64,000 bases of DNA from Triatoma infestans (taxonomy: Eukaryota > Arthropoda > Insecta > Hemiptera > Reduviidae): assembly GCA_011037195.1 (NCBI GenBank), contig JAAEAF010000128.1:332867-396866 (forward strand). Reading direction: 5' to 3'. Under the pieces are notes generated by a model. That model was given only the letters and a program-made list of their open reading frames with translations. It was not told the origin of the DNA and ran no database searches. Position numbers and translations under genes: made by a program. How positions within the stretch are numbered: the first letter of the stretch is position 1; each line of letters begins with the position of its first letter. Of this stretch, positions 36,300-48,900 are shown piece by piece.

Positions 36300-36662
36300 T
36301 AGTGGAGAGGGGCCGGAGTGTTTGGGCCGAGGACCAGATACTCGGAGACTATGGGCAAGTTTCCCAGCAACTTACCGGTGGAAATTCATGCAATTGGAAC
36401 GTGTATCTAATTTATCCTCGATAGGAAATATCGGAAACAGGAGAGTGTAAGCCTATCCGATAGCCAGGTCGCCATTAAAGCACTGAGCTCGTAGGTCATC
36501 AGTTCAAAAAATGGTGTGGAATTCCTCGGCAAACTCGGTGACCTGGGAAGCAGCAATAGAGTCACTCTATTTAGGATACCAGGGCATGTTACTTGGAAGT
36601 AAATGAGATCGCCGACAATTTGGCAAGGAAAGACGCTGCCACTCCCTTTTTGGGGCCGCCTG
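36300..36662 (+). pseudogene. RNase H domain fossil from another LINE
   Basis: Across several frameshifts the plus strand gives WAEDQILGDYGQ (about 36335), SDSQVAIKALSS (about 36468), RVTLFRIPGHV (about 36565) and then, shifted, ADNLARKDAATPF (about 36615-36650). These match the second half of a retrotransposon RNase H: DSQxAIKAL, then VPGHxGxxGNExADxLA. No RT is attached. It has the opposite orientation to the neighbouring R1-like LINE, so it is a separate insertion. Confidence 0.7.
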
Positions 36663-36779
36663 TATTAATATAATTAAAGTATGATTTTTAATTAAAATTG
36701 AACTTTTTTTAAAAATATATTTTTAAAGTCAACTTGGTAATGAATTTATTAATAAAAAAATTTTGATTTTTAACTCACG

Positions 36780-37800
36780 ACTAAGGAGTGCTATCAAAAT
36801 GTAACCGGACGTGGAAGTAAGAATTGTAACATTTTGTTGGCCCCATCACCTTCGAAGTAGCCCACTCATGCATTGATGCAGCCAATTCTAACAGCTTCTA
36901 CCTCAAACCCTTTCTTTCCAGGAATCCTATTTTTGTACACTCATAGCGATTCGGTCTAAATCTCTTCTGCAGTGTCAAAACGCCGCCCCTTGAGCTTCAA
37001 GTTTCATTAGGGAAAATAGAAAAAAAGTCATATGGGGTTATCTGGGCTATAGTAGGCGGGTGGTGTGGAGTCACTTTTATATGCTATTCTTAGAAAAAAA
37101 ACAAGAAAAAAGCGCGGTTTTATAAGCCATATAAACCGAAGCGTCATCGACGAGGTGCTGGAACCAGTATTGCTTATTTTGAGTTCCTTAACCGGCCACC
37201 TCAAAATGTGTGGTCTGCATTAACTGTCTGATTAGGAGGAATAAATTCCCGGCGCACAACTCCTTGCATGAAAAGCAGAACATCATGTACTTTGTTGCTT
37301 TGCTTTCTTCAGCCCTGATGATAGTGGACACTTCTATTGTTAGACTGCTGCTTGGCCTCTGGTCGTAGCCATTAACCCGAGTCTCGTAGTATCATCCTTC
37401 TATGATGACCTGTCCGGAGATCTTCACAGATGTCGACGCGGGGCACCATCTGATCGATATACAAGAGACGGAGGACGAACTTGGCAGCTACACGCCAAAT
37501 GTTCAAATCAATCGAGATAGTTGATTGAACAGTAGCAAATGAAATCCAGTGATGTCTGCAACTTCTAATCCTAATCGTGCATTCGACGATCATTCCACAT
37601 CAGCTACAAGATTTTTTGGACGAGTTGGGCTTGTCCGTAATCGTCCAGATTTTTCTTTATCTTCCAGCAATGTTCAGCCTTTTTGAAATCAGAGTGGCAC
37701 ACAAATCATTGAGTTCGGCCTTGGGTATCTCATTCCCATAGAGAACCGAAGCATCTCAAGGATGTTTATGGCAGATTTTCCAAATTTTTTACGCAAACCG
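36780..37800 (-). pseudogene. mariner-family transposase fossil
   Basis: Reading down the minus strand with many frameshifts: KFGKSAINILEMLR (about 37795, the N-terminal helix-turn-helix entry), EDKEKSGRLRTSPTRP (about 37655), VAAKFVLRLL then RVDICEDLR (about 37500-37430), VVRREFIPPNQTVNA (about 37265), ITPYDFFSIFP (about 37040), and AVRIGCINA-VGYFEGDGAN (about 36890-36840). These follow the block order of mariner transposases, ending in the YFEGD block. The catalytic Asp-rich segments are mutated or missing. The sequence around 36781 (CTAAGGAGTGCTATCAAAAT) may be the decayed end of the element. A cut-and-paste transposon long dead. Confidence 0.8.
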
Positions 37801-38805
37801 TTATGTTCGTACTTTATTCCAATTTTTCATCCATCCTGAAAGCGCAAGATGACTTAATAAAGATACTACTAAACCACGTGAAGAGAGCATTACAGACTTC
37901 ACAGCTTTTGACACTTAGCAGACTAATGCACAAAGTATTGAGAAATATCTTCTCTAGTGCCGCGAAAGAGTGCTGTACACAGGTAGATTGGGAGGTACAG
38001 TATATTTTGATAGCACCTCGTATAAAGATCTTAATATTACCTACCCTATTGCTATGGAAAACTTTCTCTGAGTTTAATCTTCTGCAGATTTGTAAGTCCC
38101 TTATTAATAGTTTTAACTATTGCAGTAAGAATTTTAATGTTTAAAGCGAGAGTACAGACTTTACAACTGTCGTTCAGTTGCCCACACTCGCTTTCTCTGT
38201 AGGCAAACCTGGAACTCAAGAGTGTACCATTTCCACTCTCTTGACAAATAAATATATTTTTAAAGAAGGCTTTTGCCGACACAATAAACTTCATATAAGT
38301 CTGCAGAGATATGTATACACATAGTAAAAGGAGTGGGAGGAAGGTAGTATTGCTGTCGTTGGTCAAAAGGTGAAATTAATGAGGAGCTAATGAATACTTT
38401 AGTGGTGACAAAAGTGTTTGTAGAGCCTGTGTGCCGGGGTGAGCGTGTTCTGATATCACAGAAAGCGCTGGATATACACTACACACAGAGTTGTGGTGAG
38501 TTGTATTGCTGAACGAAACTGAGAGTATGCACGTACCAACAGATAGAAAGAGAGAGAGAGAGAGAGTGAGAGAGAATGAATAAGAGTGCGGAGGGGCAGG
38601 TTGTGTTATGCTATTAGTATTTCATTACATAACAACACATACGAGCACACAAATACAATGCACGCGTGCGTGCACACAAACACAGAGGCATACAGCAGTT
38701 TGAGAGCCACGTAGAAGGCAGGGAAGTACCCTGTGAGGTGGTTTGTTGTGTACAATTTTCCCTGGTCCCTTGAGGCTACCAAAATGTTATAGTACACTAC
38801 CCGGC

Positions 38806-38860
<55 letters not shown>

Positions 38861-39740
38861 GAGTACTTTATACACAAACAAAGCAGACATTCCAGACACA
38901 GCTACACAGGACGGGCTACGACCTGCATCTGAACCTTAAACTCCCCCCATCATTCAAGTACACTTTACTAACGTCGAGATTTTAAAATTCCAAATTAGAA
39001 GTTACTTTATTATTTATATAAAAAATTTTCTACCAAAAATGATTTACTCCTCGTTGTATCCTTATTAAAATAAACTTTAGAATTTTTACCTTTGCCTCAA
39101 AAAGCTAAAAGAGAAGTCCATCGTTTCAGTTTTTTTTTTTTATAATACAAAGTTTTAACACTTTTATTTGAAAATTTTTTTCTTAGGTAATTGAATTTAT
39201 TTAGGGCATAGTCTGGGTAAGAAGTGCTGACTTCATTCTAATGTGCCTTTCAAGTGTGTTGTACAGTTCTACTACCTAATAAATATGTTAATAAGAAATA
39301 TGTTGCTAAAATTCTGAAAGTTTGCACAAAATCAGTTGACAGAAACTGCAAATATCCGTTACAGTTTTCCACAATTTTCTCGATACCAACACCACTGAAC
39401 TACTTTATTCTTGATATTCACTTTGAATTTTTATTTTCCTGAGAAAACTGATTCAGTATACGTATTTCAAGGGCGCCACTAGTCAAAACGGATTGACTGT
39501 ACTGCCAAGGGCGCCGCCACCAGTCAAATGATTCAGTGCATGGCCAAGGGCGTCACCAGTCACACCTACCCCGTTAAACTAAACGTTTACAAAACATTTC
39601 AAATGAGAGAAAGTATTGTGAGTGTTTCAAGGGCAGATATTTTAACAAAAAATTACCAATTCTTTCTCACTATTATAATCAAAAGAGATTTAAGTTATCA
39701 CAAGAAATGCGTTGAGGCCTACTTAACCCGACAATAATTT
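37801..39740. other. no gene; AG microsatellites
   Basis: (AG)n tracts lie at 38547-38575 and 38809-38862 (the latter interrupted once). The leucine/serine-rich frame over them is spurious. The frame at 37803-38144 has no recognisable domain. Confidence 0.55.
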
Positions 39741-39847
39741 TTGCTTTCTCTTACTCCTGGTAAGAGGAAGTATTACGTTTAAATGTGGACAAAAAATATG
39801 AAAAAAACGAAAAATCGCTCAAACTCAAACTTGGTATTGCGTTTCAT
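39741..39847 (+). repeat. left end of ACTTTCTCTTACT repeat, cut by a Penelope-like fragment
   Basis: GCTTTCTCTTACTCCTGGTA and AGAGGAAGTATTAC, then ACTCAAACTTGGTATTGCGT, follow the family's left part with an internal deletion. It then changes into Penelope-like sequence near 39848. Confidence 0.65.
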
Positions 39848-40747
39848 CCACACCCACAACTTTATTATCAGATATAATTTACAAAATAAATTGTTTACAA
39901 TGCCCAGGTACGTACATAGGACAAACATCTCAATATTTAAAAAATAGACTGTACCAACATAAATACGACTGTAAAACTAAAAAACCGACTGACACGACTA
40001 CGCACTAACGAAACACTGCATACAATACAAACACGAATTTGACATAGAAAGCACCAAAATTCTCTCCATCAATAATAATAATAATAAAATAAATATATTG
40101 GAAATGATTTATATTAAAAAAGATAAATTTTCTATTAATTTCAGAACAGACACAAAAACCTATCCCTCAGGTTTAACAATCTCCTGGAATTTCCAAAACA
40201 ACATACAGACTAAGACACGGTTTTCCCATCCCCTCTCCTAGCCCTTTATAAACCTCGACCCATCCAATGTCCGTAACACTTGGTGATGATATGTCACAGG
40301 TTATAATTACTACTGGAATTCTCATTTTTGTAAGTACATTTCCTAATTTATTTTCATACTGTACTCATATATGCCACATACATACATATAAATATATATA
40401 TATATTTTTTTTTGTATTATGTAATAGTTGCGATTTAGTTCAATATTGATCTGTCTACAATAATTTAAAATAAATTTAATTGTACTCTATATATATCATA
40501 TTTTGTACTTAGTTTATTTTATATTGTTTACTTAAAAATTTTTTATTCTGGTAATATTTAGTTCAAGTTCAGATTTTCTGTTAGTCCTTTTTTTGATATG
40601 TATTTCAACCTTTGTACAGACCCTGAAGAAGGCAATAAATTTGCCGAAACGTCGGTAGAAATTTAAAAAAGAGTTCTTTTGTTTGACCGAACCTCAAAAT
40701 CCATTTTCAACATTGAATACAACGGTCGTAACGAACACCAAAAACAT
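39848..40747 (+). pseudogene. Penelope-like element 3' part: GIY-YIG endonuclease and hammerhead-like motif
   Basis: From about 39873 the plus strand encodes YKINCLQCPGTYIGQTSQYL, continuing NRLYQHKYDCK, the start of a GIY-YIG endonuclease. The Cys pair before YIG is the hallmark of Penelope-like elements. After a frameshift near 40010, another frame gives HEFDIESTKILSI and ILEMIYIKKDKFSINFRTD, the C-terminal endonuclease blocks. The reverse transcriptase is absent. At 40622-40660 the sequence CTGAAGA-AGGCAAT...TTGCC-GAAAC-GTCG-GTA fits a minimal type I hammerhead core with a two-base-pair stem III, a known feature of this retroelement group. A very similar copy lies at 50118-51074. Confidence 0.78.
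40622..40660 (+). ncRNA. hammerhead ribozyme-like core in Penelope-like copy 1
   Basis: CUGAAGA (position 7 of the core is variable in hammerheads) is followed by a stem GGCAA/UUGCC, then GAAAC, a GUCG loop, and GUA at the expected cleavage triplet. One extra A lies between CUGAAGA and stem II, and stem I is not obvious. Function is therefore uncertain. Confidence 0.5.
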
Positions 40748-40884
40748 AACTTCAAATACTACTACAAATTAATAAAAAATGCTTCTAAATTTGACTTATT
40801 TAAACAAAATACAAAGACATCATTTAACTTACTGAGATGATCTGGCTCCGTAAAAGAAAGAAAATTTAGTCATGACTTTCTATT

Positions 40885-41480
40885 TCACTCCAATATTTTT
40901 GAATAAGTGGGTCTCTCTATGCTGAAAGAGTAGGGACACCTTGCGATGGCGTGTAGACGATCATCAGGCTCGTTTAGTGGACATAATTTACAAAACCTAT
41001 CAACGTTAAATTCAAATCTCTGCTGATTGAAATATACTTTACAGATCTTTTTATAATGTAAGCGAAGTTGAGCTATTAATCTTAATTTGTTAATGTGAAT
41101 ATTGTAGGTAAAATAAAGTTCTCCCGAGTTTAGATTACTTAAATGCCTATAAAACGGATTAAAGCGACTGTACAGTACTAACTCGATGTCTTTGGACAGC
41201 AAGTTGTTTGTAAATGATTCCAATAAAGAAGCGAAACTCTTATGAACCACGTTAATGTTCAGTAATGACCATTATTATTCCTCAGCTCCGATAGAGGTCT
41301 GGTAGTTTCTGAGTGCCATCACCCAGTTTTATGGCATATTATATCTTCCACCCAATTCTTTCATCCTTGCATAGGATTGTTTGGGGAGGCGGCAAGTAGA
41401 CATTTCAAGTAATTTCGTCCACCTAATCCAGCCTAATACTCTTTTAAAAATTTTAAATTTGGTATATGTCCTTCCAGTTT
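40885..41480 (-). pseudogene. LINE ORF2 C-terminal fossil
   Basis: The open frame 41250-40885 contains KSFASLLESFTNNLL, INKLRLIAQLRLHYK, and a Cys/His cluster CKLCPLNEPDDRLHAIARCP typical of LINE ORF2 ends. Upstream, another minus frame continues RLPKQSYARMKELGGRYNMP, so the fossil starts near 41480. A frameshift and stop separate the two parts. Its zinc cluster resembles that of the LINE at 60553-64000 (CELC...HFI), so it may be a relative. RT and endonuclease are absent. Confidence 0.7.
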
Positions 41481-41637
41481 CAATCCTAACAAACAAGTCA
41501 GGTTATACCACTTACATAATATTAACATAGATTGGAAGCGTTACTAGAATTCCAAATTTGAAACCTATTTTTGAATTTTCTCAAAAACTATAACCATTTT
41601 ATTTAAACATCCAATTGTAGAAGTTGTTGGCCGTTAG

Positions 41638-41683
41638 AAATGATCTGATGTATCAGCCAACTAAGAGATACATCAGATCATTT
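41638..41683. repeat. perfect 17 bp hairpin
   Basis: AAATGATCTGATGTATC at 41638-41654 and its exact inverse at 41667-41683 enclose a 12 bp loop. The outer flanks CATTTTATTTAAA (about 41595 and 41679) are direct repeats. Confidence 0.85.
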
Positions 41684-41689
41684 TATTTA

Positions 41690-42712
41690 AAGTTGGTATG
41701 CTAACTACACAAATACGTATTAAACCTAATAAACGTATTATTACTTTCATTTGTAAAATTTAAAAAAAAAAAGAATTATTTTGGATAGCTGCTTGGAAAT
41801 TGTGGCGTTATACGCAATTAGTACAGTGTTATTGGCTCGCTCTTCTAGCCTCCAATGTAACTACTTCTCTATCTGCCACGGATTGGTAGGTTGGTACTCC
41901 CCCCTCCTCCCCCACTATATTTAGGTCAAATATGTAAAATTTAAGTTTAAAGAAAATTTATGATTGAATATATAATTTAACGATTTTTTATTTTATTTTA
42001 TGTATTCGGTATTGACCCACTAAACTGCATTCGCCCTTTATCAAGGCGATTAAAAACAATGACAACATTTAATACACCACTTTGCTGATAAAGAATCATC
42101 GGCTAATGCATATATTACGGATAACAAACTTTGATTAGGTGGACTGGGAAACTAAATATAAACTTTCTTATCTAGAAAGTATAGAGCAGAAAATATATAC
42201 TATAGCTCTTAGCTTAGTGTGCCAAAGGTGGTAGAGATGTAATAAAAGGGCAACAGCAATATGCACCTACAATGTGTGCAGCCTACAGTTTCTTGAGCTG
42301 CAATAAAGACGACCCAGATGCAGGTAATCAGCTTCGCTAGGGTGCAATACTATGTAATTTTATGGCTGCCCTCGCGCAGGAGCTGTATTGCTCTTGCAAT
42401 ATAGTAACTGCAATTTTACTATTGCATATATATATATATGTAGTATATACTGCATTTTTTCAGACATAAATCAAGGTAGTCTTATCATAGGTCTTATAAA
42501 ATTTATATGGACCATTTCTAGTTTTTATATTCCTGTTTTTATTATTACGGCAATGTAGTAGTTTTTTTTTTTTTTTATTAAATTATTAAGGCAGGCAGAT
42601 TTATATTGGATAAATTGGGAAAAACGTAATAAAAATTTTCTAAAGTATTCAACAATACTTTCTAACGTTCTTGTAATGGTTCTTAAATGATTTTGTTTTT
42701 TAATTTAAGGCG
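41690..42712. other. no gene recognised
   Basis: AT-rich sequence with poly-T at 42560-42577 and an AT microsatellite near 42427. No coding or RNA signal seen. Confidence 0.5.
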
Positions 42713-42900
42713 AGTCAACATCTACGGTCATTGGCACCCGGAGTCTTCTCAGTGCACCCGGCCTCCGGACAGTGTTCTCTCGTTACAGACAACACTGTCC
42801 ATCACCGGATAGTGAGCTGTAGAGGCTCCTAGGGAGAAAAAATCTAAGGGAGCCCAGTACGCTAACCACTAACCAGTATGCTATTATTCCCTTCCTTTAA
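42713..42900 (-). repeat. SINE copy
   Basis: TTTAAGGCGAGTCAACATCT, then ACGGTCATTGGCACCCGGAG and CGGACAGTGTTCTCTCGTTA, match the 1797-1980 body closely. The head keeps the box A area (AACCACTAACCAGTATGCTA) but has lost box B, so it would not be transcribed by RNA polymerase III. Confidence 0.75.
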
Positions 42901-45299
42901 ATGAATTTTTGCGATTTCTCTCGATTTTTCTCGTCAAACATGTCAGCTACAAGATACCCTACAAGTTGCTCACCGGGTTGACTCCTTTAAAGGCATTACT
43001 TTTGTTTTTTCGCTTGAGATCGTTTTCTGCGTACTTTCCAATTTAATGAATATATAAACATATATGGAGGAAATATCCCAATGAAAGAAAATCACAGAAA
43101 GCTTAAACTTGATTCCGGTTTTTGAAATCCAAAAATATTTCGATCAAAGAAAATAGATGTTACTGATTTTTGTTTTGTTTTCACTTTTCCACAATTTTCT
43201 GGAAAACATGAACTACGCATACTTACTACACTTATATAGTATATTATATTTTTCTGGTAAAATTGACAACAATGGAATATCTGGGGCAGGGGAAAGTGCG
43301 ACGTTTAGGATTCTCTCTCTGTCATGCCATTTCTGCATACTGTAACAGCTGCAGCATCTGGTGGCAATGTTTTTATAACGATTTAGTACAAATTCAGAAA
43401 ATTATTAAAACTGTCAATTAGAATTGTAATAAAAACTGTAAAAGTCTTCTTTTTCTTTAATCTGGACAATTTACTGATAAAAGCTTGTACTACAGTCCTA
43501 GTAAGTTTCCAAGGCTTAATGAATAGTAAGTTGTTGGGAACCAGTGACCTATAATAATTAACATTAACGTTATACACAAAACTGTAACAACTAGTTTGGG
43601 CCGGCTATTAATCTTCCGCCAGAATTAGCCATTAATCATAGGGTTGATATTCTTGTATTTAACTATGTATGAGGCCAATAGTGGGCGCTAATTCCAGTCT
43701 AATCTTCTATATGTTCCTAAATAAAGTGATGATTTTAACATTGATTTTTACATTCTGTTTCTGTTGTAAGAGGACAAAACAACGATCATGTGAATTTTTT
43801 CAAAAAATTGAGTTCCACCGGAAATATAAGATTTGAAGATACATCAAATTGCTGTAGTCGTTAGAGTTCATAAGATGTATGCAACTGTCGGCTTATCGGC
43901 CAGGTACTTTCCAGGGTAAAGAACAAAATATTTTTACAATGTTTTTTTATTTAAACCCCACGTTTCGGCAAACAGAGGCTCTCTTAAAAAAATGAGAAGA
44001 TAGCATATTATTGCAACATTTTGGTTGTGTCAAATATTTGTAAGAGTGTCCTATCCCGAATATTATTCTCACAAATATTGTATTAGAAATATTATTCCAA
44101 GAAACAAATTGATTTGAATTTGAAATTGATTGAATTTCCGGAAGGGGTTCTAAAGAGCGTTGCAACATTAATCGGTTTCTTCGGGATGATTGTTTGGCTT
44201 GGACACCCTAGTGATGCACTGACGCAGTCTCAACTCGAAGACCATACTGTTTTGTAAGATTTGATGTTTGTGTTGATGAAATTTACTGCAGTAATCAATA
44301 ACTGCCTATATATGGTGTTTATAATTAAGTCATTAGCTGTTATCATATTTAATAGCACTAGTTATTGATAGCTATACTACCAGCACTGAAACTTCACTAG
44401 ATTTGTTAGTGTACTTGGCCTATTATGCAGATAGTAGTACATTCTATATATACGTGAACTAAGATGGTTATTAATAAGATTACCTAAAGATCAGTGGCTG
44501 CTTACTATGTTACCTAGAACTATTCTCTCACTATATAATACCAATAAGTTGTATTATGATTTAATACATGAATGTATTTACTGTTTTTATATTTGCTGAT
44601 TAATGTTCAATCAATAAACACTCACACCACCTTCTTTATTACGATTATTACAATTTTTATTGACGAATTTTGTTCGCAATTTCACATAAAGAGGTGATGT
44701 AAAGCCATACATTTCACATGTTCATCTTTAGGTTATAAGAGAAATGAGTACGTTACTACTTTGCAGCCACCAGACGGCACTATTATCAAACCAAAAAAGT
44801 AATGCCTGTTCAGTTTAGAGGTAAAATTAAGTTTCAAGTTCTTCCCACAATCCCGCTTAAAAAAATTAAATTTTACGGTAAAATTATTCATACAAGAATG
44901 GTTTATTTATATAAGTGCATGTAGCACACTAAGATAAAAGAAAATCTTTGAAGATATTTTCGTGAAAATCCCCCAAAAAACTCAGAATCCTCTTCAGTAA
45001 AAGTTGCACTTTTGGTTAAACGATTTTCCTTCAAACTTGATATTCTATGAATTGAAGACTGATGATATATATTAGTGTGATGCTGACAGAATTTCATGGG
45101 GAAACGATGAAAAGTGACAACACTGTAGTGGTATTTTGTGGGGGGTGTTAGTATAGAAGAACTACACTGACTGAACAGTGAATATATTGTAATAGAGTTG
45201 GGCAGGCACTTCACCGAAATAGAAAAGAGCGGTGACAGAATGACATACAGAACTGGCAGAGTGTTGGTAATCAGTTACGCCATTATCCGGTTAACAAAA
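42901..45299. other. no gene; decayed dispersed-repeat pieces
   Basis: Family-like blocks occur at about 42960-43180 (CACAGAAAGCTTAAACTTGA) and 43740-43870 (TTGTAAGAGGACAAAACAAC, TTCCACCGGAAATATAAG). A GCCGAAACGTGGGG motif on the minus strand lies at about 43960-43985. No host gene visible. Confidence 0.5.
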
Positions 45300-46365
45300 T
45301 TTGACCCAAACCTTCGTACTGGATGCGATTAATATCAATTTTGAGCTTCTTGATGTTTTCGTTTTTGAGATAGTTTGTACACACACACACACACCAATAC
45401 CCAGACAATTCGCTAAAAACTATTTTTCGCACTCAGGGGAAGCTCAAAACAACTATTTTCGGTAAAACTTAACTTCAAAAATTTAATACGATCGCAACAA
45501 TATTTCCTCTTACAGCAGTTGATGAAGGTAAACAAAAACTGGTGAGAAACACTACACGACTTCCTCTTTCTGCAGTTTTCAAAAATGGCAAATTTTCTTC
45601 ACAATTATAACGGTGTTTTTATGGAGAAAATGAAAGAAAATTGGTAAACCTGTTCAATAAAGTTGCACTTCCGGTCAAACTCATAATGTAATTATTTCTG
45701 ATTAAAATTATATGTATGATAGAATCAACAAAACAGCAATTTAGAAGAAAGCATAGCCAAAACCCCCTCCAAGCCTCCTCCAAAACGCCCCTTATTTGAA
45801 TTTTCCTGGAGAAATGTTACAAATAAAAGTCATGTCTCTTTTTATGTAAAGTAGTTATCCCTAGTTTAAAGAAAATAGTTGAAGCCGTACTCGAGAAAAT
45901 CTCAATAAACTGAAAAATTCATTCAGTAAAGAACAAATTTTCTTTAAAACTCGAATTTTGGCAACATATTTAATATCAATTAATATTATGTAGATGATAG
46001 AATCGTATATAATAACACTTCAGAGAGAAACACTGCTCCGCCAAAACTGCGCTGAAATGAAATTTCCCAGCAAAATGTTACAAATAATTGTTGGAGTTCA
46101 AATAAAATCGTTGGAGGCATTTTTGAGAAAACTGCAAAAAATCCATTTAATACTGTGTCATATAGTGGCCGATTTTCATCATTGTCGGGTCCCATGCTAG
46201 CAATTCAACTAGATATCGAGTTTGAACTCTCTGCGATTTTCCGCTTTTTTAAACTGAGGTAGCAGGTTAAGATTTTTGATCTCACGGTGCCTCAAAATGT
46301 GTATATCCATTAAAAAGACGATATCAAAATTTGACACGATTCTTACCGCAGTAAGAGAAAGTAAA
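45300..46365 (+). repeat. decayed and partly repeated ACTTTCTCTTACT family sequence
   Basis: Right-end blocks recur: AAAGTTGCACTTCCGGTCAA (45660), CACTACACGACTTCCTCTTT (45551), and finally ACCGCAGTAAGAGAAAGTAA at about 46346-46365. The small frames at 45986-46200 lie within it and are not genes. Confidence 0.55.
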
Positions 46366-48029
46366 AATATTGGAATTAGATTTAATGAAATCCCTTTATT
46401 TTCTGAATAAATAGATATAAAGTAGGGATTGCTGGTAATGGAACAAGGATGCACGTAATGAGAATTTGGTGTATAGTGTGGAGAATTGGGCAGTTCGTTA
46501 GTTAGGTTGTTAGATGAACTCAACTGGAGAAGTCCTTAAAGTGCTCGACCAGTCACCCTTACCGCCTTTCCCAGATCTACTGGAGCACTAAAACCAACCC
46601 TAAAACTGAGAGAAAACTCGGGCAAAAATAGGGAACTTCCTCCTTCCGTTTATAAGCTCTGATTACCGTCCGCCTCTACACTCTGGAATTAGAAAGCATC
46701 CTCAGTAAAGCCAAGTTAACTGTGTTGTGGGTGGGATTGACCTAAATACAACGATGGTGTTCTCTTTGTTTCATAACAGTTAGATCCAGAGAAGTAGCTA
46801 CAGAAAAGACTAGATACAGTAAATATGTTGGCTTCTCTTACTATTACGTGATCGTAAATACGAAAAAAACATTTGTTTCCGATGAAAACTCAATTTCGAT
46901 AATTTAACACGAAATCGCCATACTTCCGGTTCCCTTCAGCCGGCTGAAAAAAGTAAAAATTTCTAAATTTTGTTGTACTTTTTTTTTTATGTAATAGTTT
47001 AATTTACATCTATATATAAATACAATAGTAAATGTGGGGAGAGATAACACCAATCACTTGAGTGAAGAACTCACCCAGCGATGAGACTCATAAGAAACAC
47101 GTAAGGCACTTTATAAGTTAGTTACTCATTAGAAAGTCTCGAGACCAGCGACGTTTGAATCGTCTGGGTGGATTATCTGGAAAGGTAGAGGTACCTAGCT
47201 GGCGGACTAAAGGATTAGGGTGAGCAGAGAGAGGCAGATGGAACTTTTTGTATTTAAATTTAGCAACTTCGGCTATGTAAGGAATATTGCGGGGCGTGAT
47301 TTGATGTAGAAATTAATTTACAAGGAACTCCATTGTAAACAAAATTAAATACATGAACGCCAGTTAGAGACTCGCTATTTAAACGTAACTTACTCAATTT
47401 GGAAGTTGTTGAAGTTTATATAGGGTTGTACAAAATAAGCAAGCTAATTTGAAGCGAGTTGGAAGCCTGGGGCACAGCCAAGTGGAATGGAGGCACTAGG
47501 TGAGGTACACTAGCACAGATCCTTGGGCAAACTTCCTTTGTAATCCTTCATGTCATACCCCACCTAGTGTAAGCCACCTAAATGAATTTAGTGTAAGCCA
47601 GACAGAAAAAAATAATGTAGAAATTTAAACTCATAATTGTTAAAATTTTTCAGCAAAAGAAACTCTAAAAGTTTGTAATATACAAAGTTTGAAATCGCAT
47701 TTTTAACTTTATTTAATTGTATTATTCAGTTTGTTTTTTTTTAAATATTCAAATGAAATACATTTTAAATGACTTGTTATAAAAGTTTGTGAATACAAAT
47801 ACAGTTTTTGTAAGTATTGAATATAAAGGAACGAACGAAGTATTGAATATTTTTACGAACTATAAACACTTCAAGTTTAAGGATTCTTTTCTTGAAACTT
47901 TGTAACAAGTAAAATTACCGCTGGAAAAAAAGAAAGAAAAACCCGAAATATAACACTCACATAACTTTCTTTTACTCCAAACAATCAATTACAATTCACA
48001 CAAATTTTATAACAGTATTTGGACTAAGA
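46366..48029. other. no gene recognised
   Basis: A left-end fragment of the dispersed repeat lies at about 46838-46925 (GGCTTCTCTTACTATTACG). Less AT-rich patches at 46500-46760 and 47030-47560 match nothing I know. Confidence 0.5.
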
Positions 48030-48900
48030 GGAAGTATTTACATTCAAGGCTGATTTGGGAGAAATTCATTTTAGGGGATTCTGTTGTGGGGGTGGGGAGA
48101 AGTTGCTAAATTAGGCTAACCTGTGGGCCTATGCAATTTCAATAACCATTTGTACAACCATTTTCAACAACCACTTGCACTGAGAGCGATTAACCTTTTA
48201 GTATGTATTCCATCTTCGAAGAAAATGTTTCAGTTAGGAGGTTGAATTTTAAAACCGGAAATAAATGTTTGAGGCCCTCTAGGTATGGCCCTCACACTCC
48301 AATTTTTAGCAAATAATCTGTGTGTTTCTCAAAAAAATAGCTCAAAAAAGAGACGGAAAATTGCAGGAAGCTCTTCATTTTCCGTTTAGGCACCATAACC
48401 GCATCTATCATAACGTTATGGTCAAAATCCATCACAACCGGAAATGTTTTTTTTTCAGTTTTCCGCGATTTTACTCGAAAACGGCTTCAACGTTTTTCTT
48501 TAAACTTAGTATACACATTGAGACAGAAAATGTCTATCACTTTTATCTGAAAAGTTTTTCCCGTAATATCAATTTCTTTTAATTGACTGGGGGGGCGCAG
48601 ATTTATGCTTCCCTTTAAGTGCTTCATTCAGTATGTGTTCCTATCAGCAGTATGACGTAAAAATATTATTATGTTAGAAGCATTGCTAAAATTCTAAATT
48701 TAATGATAATCGATAAACCGGAAGTGCGATTTTGGAATTTTCTCAAGGATTTAGTTTAAACTTGGAACGCTAATTAATTGTACAGATACAAAAAAAAAAA
48801 ATCTGGAGTTCATTCACACAACTTCCTTCCAGTAATTAATACAATTTATGAAGAAATTTTCTTTAAAAAGCAACGAGGCTATAAAAATGGCGAGGGGATT
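48030..48900 (+). repeat. ACTTTCTCTTACT family copies, decayed
   Basis: GGACTAAGAGGAAGTATTTA starts one piece, and AATTGCAGGAAGCTCTTCAT, TTTTCCGTTTAGGCACCATA, AACCGGAAATG and CCGGAAGTGCGATTTTGG follow in the family order. It ends with CACACAACTTCCTTCCAGTA near 48814. Confidence 0.55.

Noticed and set aside
38606..38899. Leu/Ser-rich hydrophobic frame
   Set aside because: Product of the (AG)n tract read on the minus strand.
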